A stretch of 64,000 bases of DNA from contig NZ_LT615228.1 in assembly GCF_900096765.1 (NCBI RefSeq), positions 440,669-504,668 on the forward strand, in the 5' to 3' direction. The notes beneath the pieces were generated by a model, which was not told the DNA's origin, did not search any database, and saw only the letters and a program-made list of their open reading frames with translations. Shown here in pieces: positions 29,044 to 38,674 of the stretch. The stretch's first letter is position 1. Each line of letters starts with the position of its first letter. Both the position numbers and the translations under genes were made by a program. This DNA comes from Polynucleobacter necessarius (GTDB lineage Bacteria; Pseudomonadota; Gammaproteobacteria; Burkholderiales; Burkholderiaceae).

Positions 29044-29499
29044 ATGACTATTTCAAATGCACCCTTTTCGTTTCTAAAGCGTTTTCTTCTATTGAGCGCC
29101 TTTATTTTTACTGCGCTACTCACTTGTGAGTCTGCTTTTGCGCAAACTAAAGTCGTGTATCACATTGATGATGCGCAAGCGCAAGGCCTCAAGGGCTTGC
29201 GCAATATTCGCAATCATTTAGATACCGCCCCGCAAACCAAAATTATTGTCGTTACTCATGCTGCTGGCGTTGACCTGTTGATGGAAGGTGCAAAAGATCA
29301 GAAAAACAATATTGAATATGGTCCTTTAGTATCCGCACTCAAATCAAGAGGGGTGGTATTTGAGGTTTGTGAAATTACCCTCAAAAATCGCAATCTCAAT
29401 AAGAATCAATTTGTGCTTGATGCTGACTTCACTCCATCAGGCGTAGTCAAGATAGCCGATCTCCAATATCTAGATCATTACGCCTATATCAAGCCTTAG
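29044..29499 (+). CDS. Periplasmic DsrE/DsrF-like protein
   Basis: The 151-aa protein has a signal peptide (cleavage near AFAQT) and a single DsrE-like domain. VVYHIDDAQAQGLKGLRNI opens the domain, VVTHAAGVDLLMEGAK follows, and a cysteine occurs in FEVCEITLKNRNL. The C-terminal PSGVVKIADLQ ends the family core. DsrE-type proteins carry sulfane sulfur. Its place between soxB and the YeeE-type genes suggests periplasmic sulfur handling. The exact role is inferred. Confidence 0.8.
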   Translation: MTISNAPFSFLKRFLLLSAFIFTALLTCESAFAQTKVVYHIDDAQAQGLKGLRNIRNHLDTAPQTKIIVVTHAAGVDLLMEGAKDQKNNIEYGPLVSALKSRGVVFEVCEITLKNRNLNKNQFVLDADFTPSGVVKIADLQYLDHYAYIKP

Positions 29500-29529
29500 A
29501 CCCTTTGCTTTAATGGCTAAAATAGACAG

Positions 29530-30657
29530 ATGAATACCGTAGACATTACATCGATTGGGCACCAAGCCTTATGGGAGACATTTATTGTTGCTGCATTGCT
29601 GGGCGCAATCATGCAGCGTACGAACTTTTGCACCATGGGTGCGATTGCCGATCTTTTTGTGATGTCTGATTTATCCAGGTTGCGTCAATGGGCTTTAGCG
29701 ATCGGCATTGCTATCTTGGGCGTCATGTTTTTCTCATCTGCCGGATTGATAGATACCTCTAAAACAATTTATACCTCTAGTAAGTTGATGTATTTATCTA
29801 TCTTGGTGGGAAGTACCTTGTTTGGTTTTGGTATGGTTTTGGCTTCTGGTTGCGGTAGTAAAACCTTGGTACGCATCGGAGGCGGTAATTTAAAGGCATT
29901 GATCGTTTTCTTGGTGCTGGGCTTGATAGCCTATATGACTTTACGGGGATTCTTGGCCGTCATTCGCATCAATTTTTTAGATAGCTTTTTTATTACTTTG
30001 GGCTCTAACCAAGATCTTCCTAGTATTGTGGGTTCTCAGTTTGCTTTGAGTCGTGCTAGCGCGCATTTGCATTTAATGCTTGGCTTGTTAGTTGGTGGCG
30101 CATTTATTCTATTTGCGCTGTTGCAAAAATCATTTTGGACTACTAGAAATATGTTAGCCGGCTTTGGCGTTGGTTTAGCAATTTGCGCTGTCTGGTGGAT
30201 TTCAGGTTATCTGGCATTCGTTGCCGAAGATCCAAATACTCTCGAGGAAGTGTTCTTGGTCACCAACTCTGGAAAAATGGAGAGCCTTTCGTTTGTTGCT
30301 CCTTATGCCTACTTTTTGGATTGGCTCATGTTTTACAGCGATACCTCTAAAGTCTTGACCATTGGGGTGGTTGCTGTTGTGGGGATGGTTTGTGGATCTG
30401 CTGCCGTGGCCATCGCTAGTAAGACCTTTCGCTGGGAGTCATTTGTGAATGCTGAAGATACAGTCAATCATATGATTGGCGGGGCCTTAATGGGTTTTGG
30501 TGGCATCACTGCTTTGGGCTGCACCATTGGCCAAGGCCTCAGTGGACTCTCCACTCTTTCTTTGGGCTCATTCTTAGCGCTTCCAGGATTTTTCTTGGGC
30601 GCGTATTTAGGCTTGCGTTATTTGCAAATGCGCTTAGCCCCAAATCCCTGTGCCTAA
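29530..30657 (+). CDS. YeeE/YedE family sulfur-compound transporter (TsuA-like)
   Basis: The 375-aa integral membrane protein has many hydrophobic helices and the family's cysteine motifs MQRTNFCTMGAIADLF, GMVLASGCGSKTLVRIGGGN and GGITALGCTIGQGLSGLS. In TsuA (a thiosulfate transporter) such cysteines relay thiosulfate through the membrane (family knowledge). Here it follows the sox genes directly. It probably moves thiosulfate or a related sulfur species; direction is not shown by sequence. Confidence 0.82.
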   Translation: MNTVDITSIGHQALWETFIVAALLGAIMQRTNFCTMGAIADLFVMSDLSRLRQWALAIGIAILGVMFFSSAGLIDTSKTIYTSSKLMYLSILVGSTLFGFGMVLASGCGSKTLVRIGGGNLKALIVFLVLGLIAYMTLRGFLAVIRINFLDSFFITLGSNQDLPSIVGSQFALSRASAHLHLMLGLLVGGAFILFALLQKSFWTTRNMLAGFGVGLAICAVWWISGYLAFVAEDPNTLEEVFLVTNSGKMESLSFVAPYAYFLDWLMFYSDTSKVLTIGVVAVVGMVCGSAAVAIASKTFRWESFVNAEDTVNHMIGGALMGFGGITALGCTIGQGLSGLSTLSLGSFLALPGFFLGAYLGLRYLQMRLAPNPCA

Positions 30658-30676
30658 TTGACGAATCGGAAAACAA

Positions 30677-31114
30677 ATGCAAATTGATTGGCTCAACTTT
30701 ACTCCTATACCCTCATTGTTCGGCGGCATCATGCTTGGTATTGCGGCCGCATTATATGTTTTCTTGCACGGAAGAATTTTAGGAATTAGTGGGATCGTGT
30801 CTGGTTTATTACATGCAGTAAATGGAGATCGTGCTTGGCGAGTTGTCTTCATTCTTGGGCTATTAACGGCACCATTTTTAGGCGCTGTATTTTTTGATGT
30901 GCAACCCATTATTGAGGTGGATGCAGATTGGTTTGCAGTAATGCTAGCGGGAGGTTTAGTTGGCTTTGGCGCTCAGTATGGTTCGGGATGCGCTAGCGGC
31001 CATGGTATTTGCGGATTATCCCGCCTATCCCCTCGATCATTGGTGGCAACACTGTCATTTATGGCCGCAGGTTTTTTGACAGTCTTTGTTCTGCGTCATT
31101 TGATTGGAGTCTGA
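30677..31114 (+). CDS. YeeE/YedE-type half transporter (PmpA-like)
   Basis: The 145-aa membrane protein has about four hydrophobic helices and one conserved cysteine motif, GFGAQYGSGCASGHGICGLSRL. It corresponds to the N-terminal half of a YeeE/YedE protein and pairs with the next gene, which supplies the other half. Pairs of this type (PmpA/PmpB, DUF395) accompany sulfur metabolism genes. The function is inferred from family and context. Confidence 0.78.
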   Translation: MQIDWLNFTPIPSLFGGIMLGIAAALYVFLHGRILGISGIVSGLLHAVNGDRAWRVVFILGLLTAPFLGAVFFDVQPIIEVDADWFAVMLAGGLVGFGAQYGSGCASGHGICGLSRLSPRSLVATLSFMAAGFLTVFVLRHLIGV

Positions 31115-31115
31115 T

Positions 31116-31553
31116 ATGAAAAAACATTTCAGTCTTTACAGTCAATATGCCATTGGTGTTCTCTTTGGATGGGGTCTCATTATTTCCGGTATGAGTAATC
31201 CACACAAGATCTTGGGGTTCTTAGATTTAGCTGGCTCATGGGATCCCTCATTATTGTTTGTGATGATTGGCGCAATCATCGTGGGTCTTGGGGGCTTTTA
31301 TATTGTTAGCAAAAGAACTGAGGCCTTTTTTGGTGGCGCCTTACATATCCCAAAGAGACGGGACATTTCCAAGCCTCTCATAATTGGAAGCCTGATATTT
31401 GGAGCCGGATGGGGTATTGCTGGCTTTTGTCCTGGCCCCGCGATCGCCGCCTTGGGGGCTGGGCATCTGAAGGCTTTGCTTTTCCTGGTCGCCATGTTGG
31501 CGGGTATGGAAATTTGCGATCGCTTCTTTAGCGCGCATAAGAACGCCCCCTAA
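31116..31553 (+). CDS. YeeE/YedE-type half transporter (PmpB-like, DUF6691)
   Basis: The 145-aa membrane protein has YAIGVLFGWGLIISGMSNP and the cysteine motif GAGWGIAGFCPGPAIAALG, typical of the PmpB-like half. It begins 1 bp after the preceding stop, so the two are coupled and likely form one heteromeric transporter. An in-frame TTG at 31104 was rejected because ATG 31116 begins the conserved MKKHFSLYSQYAIG. Confidence 0.78.
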   Translation: MKKHFSLYSQYAIGVLFGWGLIISGMSNPHKILGFLDLAGSWDPSLLFVMIGAIIVGLGGFYIVSKRTEAFFGGALHIPKRRDISKPLIIGSLIFGAGWGIAGFCPGPAIAALGAGHLKALLFLVAMLAGMEICDRFFSAHKNAP

Positions 31554-31625
31554 AAGCTGATTTAGGACAGTCTGATTTAGAATCAATCCTATTATTAGTG
31601 ATTATTTCTGAATGAAGAGGGTGCA

Positions 31626-31970
31626 ATGAGTCTTCCCATTACTTGTCATAATGACCAATTTGGTACATTAGGTCAGATCGATCCAAGCCATTTGGCTGAG
31701 ATTGCTCAACAAGGTTACAAGAGCGTGATTAATAATCGCCCCGATGGCGAAGGTGGTCCAGATCAGCCCAAAAATGCAGATATTCAGGCTGAAGCTGAGA
31801 GGTTGGGTTTGCATTACGCTTATCTACCAGTGGTTCCTAGTGCAATGACTGTAGAGCAGGTGAGAGAGATGGCGCGCTTGTTAAAGACTTTGCCTGGCCC
31901 TGTACTTGCATTTTGTCGCTCTGGTGCACGCTCAACCAATTTGTATCAACTTGCCTTGCAAGTGCAATAA
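31626..31970 (+). CDS. TIGR01244 family sulfur transferase (Blh-type phosphatase-like domain)
   Basis: The 114-aa protein has the fold of the beta-lactamase hydrolase-like (DUF442) family. VINNRPDGEGGPDQP comes first, then YLPVVPSAMTVEQV. The active-site loop LAFCRSGARSTNLYQLA contains the reactive cysteine (Cx5R). Family members next to sulfur genes act as sulfur transferases (family knowledge). It is preceded by a GAGGGTG ribosome-binding site and ends the sulfur cluster. Confidence 0.82.
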   Translation: MSLPITCHNDQFGTLGQIDPSHLAEIAQQGYKSVINNRPDGEGGPDQPKNADIQAEAERLGLHYAYLPVVPSAMTVEQVREMARLLKTLPGPVLAFCRSGARSTNLYQLALQVQ

Positions 31971-31986
31971 GGCCTCACTGCGAAGC

Positions 31987-32406
31987 ATGCGTATTGCCAT
32001 ACCCGAAGAGCGCAAGCTGGTTCACGAAATGATCATGCCTATTCGTTGGGGTGATATGGATGCCTATGGTCATGTCAACAATACGGTCTACTTTCGTTAT
32101 ATGGAACAAGCTCGCGTTGAGTGAATCACCTCTTTGGGGTATCAAGTAGCCCCAGGCCGTGAGTCCATGTTGATGATGAATGGCTTTTGTAATTTCTATC
32201 AGCAACTCTCATATCCAGGTGATTTAATTCTCAAGACCTCGATTGGAGCTATTGGTAGAACGAGTATGGATGTCTACACCAGTATGGCGTTAACGACTGC
32301 GCCTGATGAGGAGGTGGCTTTAGGGGGTGCAACCATGGTTTGGGTGGATCTCTCAACCAATAAATCAGCTCCTTGGCCTGAACATGTTCTGCAAAAGATT
32401 GGCTAA
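31987..32406 (+). pseudogene. YbgC/FcbC-type acyl-CoA thioesterase, in-frame TGA
   Basis: The hot-dog thioesterase motif RWGDMDAYGHVNNTVYFRYM (catalytic Asp in the YbgC/FcbC family) is intact. The frame then stops at TGA 32122-32124 (codon 46), after MEQARVE. The same frame continues without shift as ITSLGYQVAPGRESMLMMNG to the normal end. The family usually has Trp at this place, so TGG to TGA is the simplest explanation. Intact length would be 139 aa. A start at TTG 32134 would make only the second half. Confidence 0.87.
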
Positions 32407-32415
32407 CGCCACAGT

Positions 32416-33495
32416 ATGCAAACAAGCAATCCCCATATTCTAAAAACAGAACAATTTTTATCCGAGTTAGATCAGTTTGATCTAGTGATTGATGTCAGAT
32501 CTCCTGCTGAATTTGCACTGGATCATATTCCAGGCGCCGTGAATTATCCCGTCTTGGATAATGATGAGCGCGCAACTATTGGCACCTTGTACAAACAAGA
32601 GTCTCCGTTTGCCGCTAAGAAATTAGGCGCTGCTTTAGTGTCTCGTAATATTGCCAACCACCTGGAGAAACATTTCCTAGATCTTCCGCGCGAATGGCGA
32701 CCATTAATTTATTGCTGGCGTGGTGGAGAGCGTAGCGGTGCATTTACCCATATTCTCAATCGTATCGGCTGGAAGGCAATGCAATTGCAGGGTGGCTACC
32801 AAGGTTTTCGGCGAACGGTGATTGATGGTCTTGAGGAGGTTGCTGGAAAATTTTCCTTTCAAGTGATATGCGGCATGACTGGAAGTGGCAAGACCAGAGT
32901 GCTGCAAGAAGCGAAAGGATACGGCGCTCAAATCTTAGATTTAGAGGCCTTGGCCATACACCGTGGCTCTGTGTTGGGCAATGAGCCTAATATTGAACAG
33001 CCATCTCAAAAAGGCTTTGAGACTGCATTGTGGAATGCATTGCGCACTTTGGACCCTTCAAGACCTGTCATGGTCGAGTCTGAGAGTAAGAAGGTTGGGG
33101 GCGTACATATTCCCGATGCCTTGATGGAAAAAATTCGCAGTGGCACCTGCATTGAGCTGAGATCTAGTTCGCAGACGCGGGTTTCTTGGTTGATTCGTGA
33201 GTATCACCATTTTTTAAGTGATACCGAAAATTTCAAAGCTAAGTTAGCACTATTGACTGCTCACTATGGCAAAGTGCAAATTGCCAAATGGAACGAGGCA
33301 ATTGATGCTGGACAGTTCCCAGAATTGGTTGAGGAGTTATTGGTAAAGCACTATGACCCATCCTATCAATCTTCTATTGTGCGCAACTTTTCGCAGTACA
33401 AGATTGAAAACTTTGTGCAACTAGAGAACGATAGTGACGAGGCCTTTGCTAAAGCGGCAAAGGCCATCGTACAAAAGCTAGGCCATCAGGTTTAA
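32416..33495 (+). CDS. mnmH: tRNA 2-selenouridine synthase MnmH (SelU)
   Basis: MnmH replaces sulfur by selenium at U34 of certain tRNAs, via a geranylated intermediate. An N-terminal rhodanese domain carries the active cysteine in [28 protein letters not shown] leads to a P-loop GMTGSGKTR in the second domain. Length is 359 aa, close to E. coli MnmH (364). Its activity requires selenophosphate from SelD, which is not in this window. Its stop overlaps the gcdH stop on the other strand. Confidence 0.93.
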   Translation: MQTSNPHILKTEQFLSELDQFDLVIDVRSPAEFALDHIPGAVNYPVLDNDERATIGTLYKQESPFAAKKLGAALVSRNIANHLEKHFLDLPREWRPLIYCWRGGERSGAFTHILNRIGWKAMQLQGGYQGFRRTVIDGLEEVAGKFSFQVICGMTGSGKTRVLQEAKGYGAQILDLEALAIHRGSVLGNEPNIEQPSQKGFETALWNALRTLDPSRPVMVESESKKVGGVHIPDALMEKIRSGTCIELRSSSQTRVSWLIREYHHFLSDTENFKAKLALLTAHYGKVQIAKWNEAIDAGQFPELVEELLVKHYDPSYQSSIVRNFSQYKIENFVQLENDSDEAFAKAAKAIVQKLGHQV

Positions 33496-34670
33496 CTAAA
33501 GGCTTGGATCCCAGTTTGCGCGCGACCCAAAATCAGGGCGTGAATATCGTGAGTACCTTCGTAGGTATTGACGACCTCTAGGTTCATCATATGACGCGCT
33601 ACGCCATACTCATCAGAGATGCCGTTGCCGCCATGCATATCGCGTGCCAGCCTTGCAATCTCTAAAGATTTGCCGCAAGAGTTACGCTTCATGATCGAGG
33701 TGATTTCTGGTGCAGCGATGCCTTCATCTTTCATGCGACCCAGGCGCAGACAGCCTTGTAAACCTAGTGCAATATCGGTTTGCATGTCAGCCAATTTCTT
33801 CTGAATTAATTGATTTGCCGCCAAAGGCTTACCAAATTGTTTGCGATCTAAAGTGTATTGACGCGCTGCATGCCAACACCACTCGGCAGCACCTAAGGCG
33901 CCCCAGGAGATGCCATAGCGAGCAGAGTTCAAGCAGGTAAATGGTCCTTTGAGGCCAGTGACTTCCGGGAATTCATTTTCGGCTGGCACAAAAACTTCAT
34001 CCATCACGATTTCACCAGTGATAGAGGCGCGCAGACCTAACTTGCCACTGATCTTGGGTGCGCTTAGGCCTTTCATGCCTTTTTCTAGAATGTAGCCACG
34101 AATGACGCCCTCATCATTTTTTGCCCATACAACAAATACGTCTGCAATCGGCGCATTGGAGATCCACATCTTGGAGCCCGTTAGAGAAAATCCACCAGGA
34201 ACTTTCTTGGCGCGCGTGATCATGCCGCCAGCATCAGAACCATAATTAGGTTCAGTTAATCCAAAGCAACCAATCCATTTACCCGTTGCTAATTTGGGCA
34301 AATATTTTTGTTTTTGGGCTTCACTACCAAAATCATTAATAGGTACCATCACGAGAGAGGACTGCACACTCATCATGGAGCGATAGCCAGAGTCAACGCG
34401 TTCGATTTCTCGTGCAATTAATCCATAGGAAACATAATTTAAATTGGAGCCACCATATTGCTCTGGGATGGTAACGCCCAGAAGTCCAAGCTCACCCATT
34501 TCGCGAAAGATAGCAGGATCAGTTGTTTCATTTCGATAGGCTTCTTGAATGCGGGGCATGAGGCGGCCTTGCGCATACTCTGCGGCAGCATCACGAATCA
34601 TGCGCTCTTCCTCGGTTAATTGGGTATCCAAGAGAAGGGGGTCTGCCCAATTAAAGCTGGCTTTACTCAT
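33492..34670 (-). CDS. gcdH: Glutaryl-CoA dehydrogenase (acyl-CoA dehydrogenase family)
   Basis: The 392-aa flavoprotein matches GCDH, which oxidises and decarboxylates glutaryl-CoA to crotonyl-CoA in lysine/tryptophan breakdown. [17 protein letters not shown] and [21 protein letters not shown] bind FAD. The catalytic base is in [19 protein letters not shown]-terminal [15 protein letters not shown] is typical. Electrons would go to ETF and then to the ETF-ubiquinone oxidoreductase encoded at 39065-40735. Confidence 0.93.
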   Translation of the reverse strand: MSKASFNWADPLLLDTQLTEEERMIRDAAAEYAQGRLMPRIQEAYRNETTDPAIFREMGELGLLGVTIPEQYGGSNLNYVSYGLIAREIERVDSGYRSMMSVQSSLVMVPINDFGSEAQKQKYLPKLATGKWIGCFGLTEPNYGSDAGGMITRAKKVPGGFSLTGSKMWISNAPIADVFVVWAKNDEGVIRGYILEKGMKGLSAPKISGKLGLRASITGEIVMDEVFVPAENEFPEVTGLKGPFTCLNSARYGISWGALGAAEWCWHAARQYTLDRKQFGKPLAANQLIQKKLADMQTDIALGLQGCLRLGRMKDEGIAAPEITSIMKRNSCGKSLEIARLARDMHGGNGISDEYGVARHMMNLEVVNTYEGTHDIHALILGRAQTGIQAFS

Positions 34671-34765
34671 AGTGCTAGTCGTCCTATTGTTGGTTTTTAG
34701 CCTGCAGCCTGCGTAATTTCAGGAATGCAGATATTCTTCTTTCTATTATCCATTTTTCTAGCCTT

Positions 34766-35476
34766 ATGGACTCACCTAGACGACACCATCGCTATTACGA
34801 CCTGATTCTGGCTGCATTTGTGGTTGTTCTTCTGTGCTCTAACTTTATCGGGGCGGGCAAGGCCGCCCAAGTTACCTTGCCATACTTTGGGGTAGTCCAA
34901 TTTGGGGGCGGGATTTTGTTTTTCCCGATCTCTTATTTCTTTGGGGACATACTCACTGAGGTCTATGGTTATGCCTATGACCGTAGAGCGGTATGGGCAG
35001 GATTTGCAGCGCTACTGTTTGCTGCCATCATGGCGCAAATTGTGATTGCCTTACCCGTTGCCCCTGGAGAGTACATGGCAAATTATCAGCACGGCCTAGA
35101 AACGGTGTTTGGAAACTCTTGGCGTATTGCTTTGGCTTCAATGTTTTCATTTTGGTGCGGCAGCTTTGCCAACAGTTTTGTATTGGCCAAGATGAAAATT
35201 TGGAGCCAAGGGCGATTTTTATGGATGCGCACCATTGGGTCGACGGCAGTGGGCGAGTTAGTTGATTCCTCATTTTTCTATATGTTGGCGTTTTACGGCA
35301 TTTGGCCAACCCACGAGATCATTGCCGTTGCTTTGGCGCAATACGCCTTGAAAACCTCCTGGGAGGTTCTTGCAACACCTTTGACCTATTGGGTTGTGAA
35401 TTTCCTCAAGCATCAAGAAAACCAAGATTTTTACGATATTCACACCAATTTCACGCCATTTCGGGTCAAAGTCTGA
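34766..35476 (+). CDS. yhhQ: Queuosine precursor transporter (VUT/YhhQ family)
   Basis: The 236-aa membrane protein has about six hydrophobic segments and family motifs FFPISYFFGDILTEVYGY, FGNSWRIALASMFSFWCGSF and WMRTIGSTAVGELVDSSFF. YhhQ takes up preQ0/preQ1 for queuosine in tRNA (family knowledge). It stands alone between gcdH (divergent) and the ABC-F gene. A 6-bp inverted repeat (35491-35514) follows it but lacks a T-run. Confidence 0.88.
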   Translation: MDSPRRHHRYYDLILAAFVVVLLCSNFIGAGKAAQVTLPYFGVVQFGGGILFFPISYFFGDILTEVYGYAYDRRAVWAGFAALLFAAIMAQIVIALPVAPGEYMANYQHGLETVFGNSWRIALASMFSFWCGSFANSFVLAKMKIWSQGRFLWMRTIGSTAVGELVDSSFFYMLAFYGIWPTHEIIAVALAQYALKTSWEVLATPLTYWVVNFLKHQENQDFYDIHTNFTPFRVKV

Positions 35477-35588
35477 GCACTGGCTGATTTACGGCTTCAT
35501 TCATCTTGAGCCGTTAAAATAATCTTCTTTGCCCCCATTGGGGCGCCTGTCGAATTGGAATTGAATTTCAGAAAGCTAGAAAACATCC

Positions 35589-37196
35589 GTGCTGTCCGCA
35601 TCTAATATCACCATGCAGTTTGGGGCAAAGCCTCTGTTTGAAAATATTTCCGTCAAGTTTGGTGGGGGTAACCGTTATGGCTTGATTGGCGCAAATGGTT
35701 GCGGTAAATCTACCTTCATGAAAATCCTGGGCGGCGAGTTGGAGCCTACCAGTGGTAACGTCAGCTTGGATCCCGGTATTCGTTTAGGTAAATTGCGCCA
35801 AGATCAATTTGCGTATGAAGATGTGCGTGTGCTTGATGTGGTGATGATGGGCCACGAAGAGATGTGGAAAGCTGCAGCTGAGCGTGATGCCATTTACGCC
35901 AACCCTGAAGCTAGTGATGAAGACTATATGAAGGCTGCTGAGCTCGAGGGCAAGTACGCTGAGTACGGCGGTTACACGGCCGAAGCAAAAGCAGGTGAGT
36001 TGTTGCTAGGTATTGGTATTCCGATCGAGCAACACAATGGTCCGATGAGTAACGTTGCCCCTGGTTGGAAATTGCGCGTCTTATTGGCTCAAGCTTTGTT
36101 CTCAGATCCAGATGTCTTGTTACTAGATGAGCCAACCAATAACTTGGATATTCACTCCATTCATTGGCTTGAAGATATTCTGAATCAAATTAAGAGCACC
36201 ATCGTTATCATTTCCCACGATCGTCACTTCCTCAATGAGGTATGTACGCACATGGCCGATATGGACTACGGTACTTTGAAGGTCTATCCAGGTAATTACG
36301 ATTCCTATATGCTGGCTTCTGTCCAAGCCCGTACACAGCAATTAAGCTCTAACGCTAAAGCGAAAGAAAAAATTGCTGAATTGCAGGTTTTCGTAGCTCG
36401 ATTCTCTGCGAATGCTTCTAAGGCAAAACAAGCTACCTCACGTCAACGTCAGCTAGAGAAGATTGAGGTCGTAGAAGTAAAACCTTCTTCACGTCAAAAC
36501 CCATTCATTCGTTTTGAATATGAGAAAAAATTACACAATATGGCGGTTGAGTGCAATGCACTAACCAAAGCATATGACCGTGTGATCTTCAAAAACTTTA
36601 AGCTTAGTGTACGTGCGGGTGAAAAGATTGCCATCATTGGTCAAAACGGTGCAGGTAAAACAACGCTTCTTAAAACCATCCTCAGTAAGCGCTTTGAGGG
36701 CATTGCCGCTGATAGCGGTGATGTGAAGTGGGCCGAGAACGCCAATGTTGGTGTGATGCCTCAGGATAATACTGAGATGTTCGCTAAAGACGAACTACTC
36801 ATGGATTGGATGAATAACTGGCGCAACACAGGGGACGATGATCAAGTTATCCGCGGCACTTTGGGCCGTCTATTGTTCTCTGGTGATGACATCGGCAAGT
36901 CAGTCAAAGTTCTGTCTGGTGGTGAAAAGGGCAGAATGATTTGGGGCAAACTAATGCTCCAAAAATACAACGTGCTAGCAATGGACGAGCCTACCAACCA
37001 CATGGATATGGAGTCTATTGAGAGCTTACAAATCGCTCTAGAGAAATTTGATGGCACGCTCATCTTTGTTTCGCATGACCGCGAGTTTGTTTCTGCGCTG
37101 GCCAACCGCATCTTAGAAGTGAAGATGGATGGCACAGTGGTTGATTATTCTGGAACTTACGAAGAGTATTTGCGCAGCCAAGAGTTAACTGGCTAA
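35589..37196 (+). CDS. ABC-F family ATPase (YbiT-like)
   Basis: The 535-aa cytoplasmic protein has two ABC domains and no membrane segment. Walker A motifs are GANGCGKST and GQNGAGKTT, with Walker [10 protein letters not shown] and AMDEPTNH. A linker rich in Lys/Gln ([14 protein letters not shown]) matches the P-site tRNA interaction motif of ABC-F proteins, which act on ribosomes. The N-terminus [20 protein letters not shown] is closest to YbiT. The start is GTG 35589. A strong hairpin follows. Confidence 0.92.
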   Translation: MLSASNITMQFGAKPLFENISVKFGGGNRYGLIGANGCGKSTFMKILGGELEPTSGNVSLDPGIRLGKLRQDQFAYEDVRVLDVVMMGHEEMWKAAAERDAIYANPEASDEDYMKAAELEGKYAEYGGYTAEAKAGELLLGIGIPIEQHNGPMSNVAPGWKLRVLLAQALFSDPDVLLLDEPTNNLDIHSIHWLEDILNQIKSTIVIISHDRHFLNEVCTHMADMDYGTLKVYPGNYDSYMLASVQARTQQLSSNAKAKEKIAELQVFVARFSANASKAKQATSRQRQLEKIEVVEVKPSSRQNPFIRFEYEKKLHNMAVECNALTKAYDRVIFKNFKLSVRAGEKIAIIGQNGAGKTTLLKTILSKRFEGIAADSGDVKWAENANVGVMPQDNTEMFAKDELLMDWMNNWRNTGDDDQVIRGTLGRLLFSGDDIGKSVKVLSGGEKGRMIWGKLMLQKYNVLAMDEPTNHMDMESIESLQIALEKFDGTLIFVSHDREFVSALANRILEVKMDGTVVDYSGTYEEYLRSQELTG

Positions 37197-37224
37197 AACT
37201 TTGTAGTAATCATCTAGCAATTAA

Positions 37225-37253
37225 AAAATAAGCCCACTAGTTGGGCTTATTTT
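37225..37253 (+). terminator. Bidirectional terminator between ABC-F gene and DUF1289 gene
   Basis: A perfect 12-bp stem, AAAATAAGCCCA (37225-37236) and TGGGCTTATTTT (37242-37253), has a 5-base loop. A-rich and T-rich flanks let it act on both strands. The TAG stop of the minus-strand DUF1289 gene (37237-37239) lies in the loop, so the last codons of that gene form one arm. Confidence 0.88.
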
Positions 37254-37503
37254 CTTTGGCTTGTCTTTGAAACCGCGTTGCAGTTCCATCTGCGCGTATC
37301 CGCGTCCAGACTGAGGCTTTTTCTTCATCGGAGAAAAATACCCAATTACTCACTTCGCTTAGAGTGCGGCCACAGCCTTGGCAAATTTCGTCATAGAGGG
37401 TTGTACAAACGCCAATGCAAGGAGAGTCTGACTCATCATCTCCTGTAGAGAGTGAGTGCGAGCCGTCTTGCTGAGATTGGGGTTTATCGCTTCCTGAATT
37501 CAT
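37237..37503 (-). CDS. DUF1289 domain protein
   Basis: The 88-aa protein has the DUF1289 cysteine pattern: SPCIGVC and then CQGCGRTLSEVSNW, probably a small metal-binding site. The function of the family is unknown. Its ATG overlaps the stop of the upstream GNAT-like gene (ATGA), so the two are coupled. The stop codon lies in a terminator loop. Confidence 0.85.
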   Translation of the reverse strand: MNSGSDKPQSQQDGSHSLSTGDDESDSPCIGVCTTLYDEICQGCGRTLSEVSNWVFFSDEEKASVWTRIRADGTATRFQRQAKENKPN

Positions 37504-38672
37504 GGCTGTACTTTAGTCGATTTCAAAGGACTGTGCTCAGCAAGCTCATCGACATAGGCGCCGACCCCTTGTCGTTCACGCTCTAAGAAATGACCAATTG
37601 CCTTTGCAAATCTAGGGTCTTTAATCCAATGGGCTGATTGAATCGTAGTAGGCAGGAAACCGCGAGCCATTTTGTGCTGCCCTTGAGCGCCACCTTCAAA
37701 GGTTTGAACACCTTCTCTAATGCAATATTCAATAGCTTGGTAATACGCGGTTTCAAAGTGTAGACAGGAAATGCATTCTCGCGCGCCCCAGTATCTACCA
37801 AAGGCTTTAGACGATTGGCGATCAATTGCTAAGAGGGATGCGGCAATCGGGGCGTCATCCCTCTGCGCGATGATGAGGTGAATATTATCTGGCGCACGCT
37901 CCGCCCACAACTTAAAAAATGTCTCACTCAAATAGGGCGACGAGTGATGTTCTAGATAGGTATTTTGATAACAGTCGTAAAAGAACTGCCAGTCAATATC
38001 AGTTGCCACTTGGCCAGGCACATGCCTAAAGGAGATGTTTTCTCTTGCAACTTGTTCGCGTTCGCGACGAATGTTCTTGCGACGCTTCATCGTGAGCGCT
38101 GCTAAAAACTGCTCAAAGTTCTGAAAATCTTGGTTATGCCAGTGAAACTGCACAGAGTCCCGGAGCATAAAACCGGCGGATTCAAAAATTTTTGCTTCAG
38201 ATGTAAGGGGAAAGAGGATGTGCGCAGAAGATAAATCGTTATCGTGCAGTAAAGACTTGAGTCCACCAATTAAAGTGCTTTGTATTTCGGATGCATTGGT
38301 GCCTGAGGTGATCAGCATCCTAGGCCCTTGAACTGGAGTGAATGGTATGGCGCCAAGTACTTTTGGGTAGTAGTGCATTCCTTGTTGCTCATAGGCTTGC
38401 GCCCAAGACCAATCAAAAACGAATTCCCCATAGGAATGCTGCTTGAGGTACAAAGGCATTGCACCTACCAGTCGTTCATCTTGCTTAATGATGAGATGAG
38501 CTATTTGCCATCCGGTATTACCGCCAACGCAGCCAGTTTCTTCAAGCGAGTTTAAAAATGCATGCTGAAGAAAAGGGTCGCTATCAGCAGGTAGTAGGGC
38601 ATTCCAGTCCGCTACTGATACATCAGAGAGACGATCCAGAATTTCTAAATGAAATTTGGCTGGGCCTGACAC
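37500..38672 (-). CDS. GNAT-fold N-acetyltransferase-like protein (DUF482/COG3146)
   Basis: The 390-aa cytoplasmic protein matches the family often annotated as peptidoglycan biosynthesis or GNAT-like. SDPFLQHAFLNSLEETGCVG is near the N-terminus, followed by MKRRKNIRREREQV, FFDCYQNTYLEHHSSPYLS-like residues (FYDCYQNTYLEHHSSPYL), and GGAQGQHKMARGFLP near the end. The substrate is not known. It lies in a minus-strand run with gloA and DUF1289, spaced 2 bp from gloA. Confidence 0.82.
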   Translation of the reverse strand: MSGPAKFHLEILDRLSDVSVADWNALLPADSDPFLQHAFLNSLEETGCVGGNTGWQIAHLIIKQDERLVGAMPLYLKQHSYGEFVFDWSWAQAYEQQGMHYYPKVLGAIPFTPVQGPRMLITSGTNASEIQSTLIGGLKSLLHDNDLSSAHILFPLTSEAKIFESAGFMLRDSVQFHWHNQDFQNFEQFLAALTMKRRKNIRREREQVARENISFRHVPGQVATDIDWQFFYDCYQNTYLEHHSSPYLSETFFKLWAERAPDNIHLIIAQRDDAPIAASLLAIDRQSSKAFGRYWGARECISCLHFETAYYQAIEYCIREGVQTFEGGAQGQHKMARGFLPTTIQSAHWIKDPRFAKAIGHFLERERQGVGAYVDELAEHSPLKSTKVQP

Positions 38673-38674
38673 TG

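Noticed and set aside
32122..32124. TGA as selenocysteine or as reassigned tryptophan
   Set aside because: Intact genes here use TGA as a real stop (for example gntR, sdhB and folC) and encode Trp with TGG. The residue expected by the family is Trp, not Cys. A nonsense mutation is simpler.
35491..35514. Hairpin ACGGCT/AGCCGT after yhhQ as a terminator
   Set aside because: The stem is short with a 12-base loop and no T-run on the plus strand; not convincing.
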